NCBI GenBank assembly: GCA_964627665.1
Contig: CAZVKG010000010.1
Span: 11,737 to 75,736, forward strand
Length of the DNA: 64,000 nucleotides
Source: UBA1351 sp964627665
GTDB lineage: Bacteria > Bacillota > Clostridia > Lachnospirales > Vallitaleaceae
Reading direction: 5' to 3'
Shown here: piece by piece, positions 61,429-64,000 of the stretch
How the letters are laid out: each line of letters begins with the position of its first letter
How positions within the stretch are numbered: the first letter of the stretch is position 1
Translations under genes and position numbers: made by a program
The notes under the pieces: generated by a model
The model's input: the letters and a program-made list of their open reading frames with translations, nothing else
The model's database searches: none
What the model was told of the DNA's origin: nothing

Positions 61429-63741
61429 CTACTCTCTTTTTAGTCCGGTGAGTGAAAATGAATAGGATGCAATACTACTTTCATAATGACTTTCACCGCT
61501 ACATTGAATGGCTTTGTTATCTTTCATAAATTTTAAATCCCAATTACCTCCGGCCATTTGCTGAGCAGGAACCAAATGTAAGATACCATTATCCCACGTT
61601 CCTTGATATAAAGTTTCAGACCGCTGCCCTTGCACCATAAATATCAATCCTACTTTTGCGGTATCTTCTCCTATTTTTTCTATGGTCATTTCACCTTCAT
61701 TTGTCGTATTGACATCTTCCATTGCGCTTTCATATTGTTGCTTATATGCCTCGGCATCGAAAATATCTTCATACCCTTCCGGCATTTGCATTTGATCTAA
61801 GAGTTCATCCATCATGTCGGATCCAAATCCTTCAACCGTTTGACTAATATCATACGTTCCAAGTATATCTTCGAATTTTAGATCTTGGTCAGGCACTTCA
61901 ATAACGGTTAAGGGTTTAGATACAGAAAATTCAATGCTAAATTCTGGTTTATCACGCCCCGGCTGGTCACCCGGTTTATAGAAAGCCAATGTATTTGGCA
62001 TACCTGATTGCATATGCCCTATAAGGGTAAATTTTGTTCGTAGCTTTCCTTCTTCTTTCATGATTCCTGTCCACGAATCACTATTGGTCCCTTCAGCTAA
62101 GGGTTCAAATCGAATGGTATATCCGGCATGAATATTTTTATCATCCTCATCTACAAGATCAATGATTTCAATATTAATCTGTTGATTAAGATAATCTCTT
62201 ACTTTGCCTAAACGTCTTAATGCATCTTCTTGTACTTTGCTTTTAAGATAGTTTTGAACTGATATATATACGGGATGTAAATCTTTATGTATCTGGCTTT
62301 GAAAGTGTTTAACCACTTGCTCTTGATCTCTCGTATTGGGCCACGATGCTATTTTAAGTCCCGCTTCCCCTGCTAATGCATTATACTCTTCTGTATTAAC
62401 TTCCTTCCAAAATCGATTGGTATATTCATTAATATCGTCTTCTAACATTCTCATTGCAGCTTGAGGATCTTTTGGATTATCTTCAATATAGCCAATAAGT
62501 CGTCGACGCCAATCTTTAAGTCCACGTTTTACTCCGGATTGCTTGTAATATTGTTGGTACACCGTTTCAACATTTTGTAAGCGTTCTTCAAGCATTGTTT
62601 CACCAAAACTTGTTAAGGCATAGTCAATAGCTATTAGTCCAATAAAGCTGACTTGCAAGGCTGATGTCCCAAAAAAATCCACTGCATTAAACATAAGATT
62701 TTTTGTAACATTGGTTACCATTTTCCGCTTTGTATGATCATCAACACAGTTGACACCATCATTGGCTAATGTATAGAACGTCATCCCTAAACCAACCCAG
62801 CGCGTTAACGACCCTAATTCTGACGTAATCTCAAATGTATACCCCGGCAAGGCTCCTGCTTGAAAATCTTTGAGTGTTGCTGCTGCATTGGCCAAATTGT
62901 TTACATTTGATGTATTAATATAATCTTCGACAACCTCCCATCCAGCATTTTCTGCCAATGTTCCCGGCTCTCCTCCATTATCAATATACTCTTGAACAAT
63001 CTCTTGTGCATGATTTGAACTTATTGGTGGTGCAAAAACTGTTGAAATATATGCCATACGAGAAAATTCATTGCGAACCATAAACACAGAATATTTCGAC
63101 AAATGTGTCGTTGTAATGTCAACCGTTTTTGTCTCTGTATTGACTGTGTATGGAACATCTTCCCACACTTGCTCTTCTTCATTAAAGTACTTTGCTCCAA
63201 CGGAAATAGCTTCATTGGCTTGATCAATACGACTTACATCATAGGGCAAAGAAACCCTTGCAATATCATAAAGTTCACTACGCTCTCCGAGTGAAATATC
63301 ATAGGCTGCTACTGATAATCCGTCTTCATAATCTTCAGTTTCATATGCTGTGATTTTAAGTTCCTCATCTTCTTCAAGTATAAATTCACCAAAATCTACA
63401 TATACACCACTGAAGGAAGCACTTGTCTGTTGGCCGTTAACGATTGCTTCTTCTTGCCACACTTCTTTAAATTCCGCTTTTAGTGAAGACGATACCGTAT
63501 CAACCTCAGACATGGTATCTAGCGCATTATTTTGCGATTGCCTATTAGGTAATTCATCGACTAAAATCCATACAAAGCCAGGTTTCCATAGTCCAACAAT
63601 TAACACCACAACCATTAAGAGTGCCACTCCTGACAAAATCCACGGTGTTGAGCTTTGGTGTGGAAGGGGTCTTCCACAATATTTGCAAAATTTAGCTTGA
63701 TAATCGATTTTTTGATGACATTGCTGGCATTCTTTTAACAT
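61429..63741 (-). CDS. Large zinc-ribbon membrane protein with multi-part exported region
   Basis: 770 residues. I start at the ATG at 63741 (GGAGGG before it), not the upstream frame extension. Zinc ribbon ECQQCHQKIDYQAKFCKYCG, one membrane segment at about 35-57 (ILSGVALLMVVVLIVGLW), then an Ig-like part (IARVSLPYDVSRIDQANEAI). A helical middle has a hydrophobic stretch (SALQVSFIGLIAIDYALTSF). The C-terminal beta domain (ILGTYDISQTVEGFG; LYQGTWDNGILHLVPAQQ) resembles the end of the following gene product. First gene of the minus-strand operon, under the TGTCAT operator promoter. No family recognised beyond the ribbon. Confidence 0.78.
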   Translation of the reverse strand: MLKECQQCHQKIDYQAKFCKYCGRPLPHQSSTPWILSGVALLMVVVLIVGLWKPGFVWILVDELPNRQSQNNALDTMSEVDTVSSSLKAEFKEVWQEEAIVNGQQTSASFSGVYVDFGEFILEEDEELKITAYETEDYEDGLSVAAYDISLGERSELYDIARVSLPYDVSRIDQANEAISVGAKYFNEEEQVWEDVPYTVNTETKTVDITTTHLSKYSVFMVRNEFSRMAYISTVFAPPISSNHAQEIVQEYIDNGGEPGTLAENAGWEVVEDYINTSNVNNLANAAATLKDFQAGALPGYTFEITSELGSLTRWVGLGMTFYTLANDGVNCVDDHTKRKMVTNVTKNLMFNAVDFFGTSALQVSFIGLIAIDYALTSFGETMLEERLQNVETVYQQYYKQSGVKRGLKDWRRRLIGYIEDNPKDPQAAMRMLEDDINEYTNRFWKEVNTEEYNALAGEAGLKIASWPNTRDQEQVVKHFQSQIHKDLHPVYISVQNYLKSKVQEDALRRLGKVRDYLNQQINIEIIDLVDEDDKNIHAGYTIRFEPLAEGTNSDSWTGIMKEEGKLRTKFTLIGHMQSGMPNTLAFYKPGDQPGRDKPEFSIEFSVSKPLTVIEVPDQDLKFEDILGTYDISQTVEGFGSDMMDELLDQMQMPEGYEDIFDAEAYKQQYESAMEDVNTTNEGEMTIEKIGEDTAKVGLIFMVQGQRSETLYQGTWDNGILHLVPAQQMAGGNWDLKFMKDNKAIQCSGESHYESSIASYSFSLTGLKRE

Positions 63742-63777
63742 ATGATTCCCTCCTTTACGCACTAGACCTATATACAT

Positions 63778-63852
63778 ATTATAGGCCTTTTAATCGAATG
63801 AACCAATATCATGACAAGGAGATTCAATGACACTTTTCTTGTTTTCTGTCAT
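63778..63852 (-). promoter_or_regulatory. Promoter with matching TGTCAT operator array
   Basis: On the minus strand TTGGTT (63806-63801), 17 bp, TATAAT (63783-63778). Upstream are ATGACA (first base 63852), TGTCAT (63832) and TGTCAT (63816), spaced 20 and 16 bp. The last copy ends 4 bp before the -35, an activator-like position. The layout repeats that at 56682-56756. Confidence 0.75.
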
Positions 63853-63915
63853 CACGGGATAAAGCACTGATTATTCTTTACCGACAATTAATTATTGTTT
63901 TTCGATAATTTTATA

Positions 63916-63944
63916 TTGATTAATTATATTTATTATGGTATTAT
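63916..63944 (+). promoter_or_regulatory. Sigma-A promoter reading out of the window
   Basis: TTGATT (63916-63921), 17 bp, TATTAT (63939-63944). The transcript would start near 63951 with a small hairpin TCTCT/AGAGA. Confidence 0.55.
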
Positions 63945-63977
63945 ACATAGTCTCTCGGAATTAGAGAGTCCGAAACA

Positions 63978-64000
63978 ATGAACTTTAAAAACTTAATAGC
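63978..64000 (+). CDS. Possible start of a gene cut by the window end
   Basis: ATG at 63978 opens a frame reading MNFKNLI to the last base. GAGAG lies 9 bases before it, and a good promoter lies 34 bp upstream. Only seven codons are visible, so no product can be named. Confidence 0.3.

Noticed and set aside
63827..63862. Eleven-codon frame MTLFLFSVITG with a good ribosome site
   Set aside because: It lies in the operator region of the opposite gene, has no upstream promoter on the + strand and is too short to support.

Overview
The window is AT-rich, single-chromosome-like bacterial DNA from a motile, anaerobic, sugar-fermenting Gram-positive bacterium, most likely a clostridium of the Lachnospirales type. 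The evidence for this is a glycyl-radical pyruvate formate-lyase with its activase and a 2[4Fe-4S] ferredoxin, flagellin with FliS, a large-type SRP RNA, strong AGGAGG ribosome binding sites, YesM/YesN-type two-component systems, and several clostridial DUF families (DUF3793, DUF6171, DUF5317, DUF6240-like). I saw no rRNA, tRNA, CRISPR array, phage or transposase gene.

Layout. (1) 1-3090: pflB (5' end outside the window), pflA and ferredoxin on the + strand, followed by a 208-bp imperfect palindrome. (2) 3384-8574 (-): flagellar block of a FliK/DUF6240-like protein, a 43-residue protein, flagellin with a sigma-D-type promoter, and FliS. (3) 8687-11715 (-): recR, ybaB, dnaX and the SRP RNA. 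(4) 11761-15714 (-): a LuxE/LuxC fatty-acid-reductase-like pair, then a Fur-box-controlled DUF2325/flavodoxin/DUF3793 operon. (5) 15791-30464 (-): an N-acetylglucosamine-oligosaccharide locus. A YesM/YesN pair and an ABC importer bring sugar in. A GH3 enzyme, a GH94 phosphorylase and a phosphohexomutase process it. A ROK regulator, NagA and NagB complete the route to fructose-6-phosphate. (6) 30531-38925 (-): DUF5317 plus an HD-GYP phosphodiesterase with a structured leader and a leader peptide, DUF6171, a GH51 arabinofuranosidase, signal peptidase I, a DUF3160 lipoprotein and a pirin. (7) 39040-41092 (+): a cobalamin-binding protein with the CarH-type photoreceptor motifs, followed by a GGDEF protein. 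(8) 41106-54302 (-): a rhamnogalacturonan locus with a membrane AraC regulator, an ABC importer, PL11, CE4, a GH106-like protein and GH105. (9) 54372-63741: a poorly described membrane locus with a tandem-HTH regulator, four zinc-ribbon membrane proteins, LemA and a DUF2207 protein.

The most interesting unexplained structure is in region 9. The promoter in front of the + strand zinc-ribbon/LemA/DUF2207 operon and the promoter of the converging - strand zinc-ribbon operon, 7 kb away, carry the same operator layout. This is an inverted ATGACA, then TGTCAT 20 bp later, then TGTCAT 16-17 bp later, with TATAAT 32-33 bp after that. This points to one regulon governed by the divergently transcribed tandem-HTH protein. 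The second highlight is the B12-photoreceptor-like protein directly coupled to a diguanylate cyclase-like protein, which suggests light-controlled c-di-GMP.
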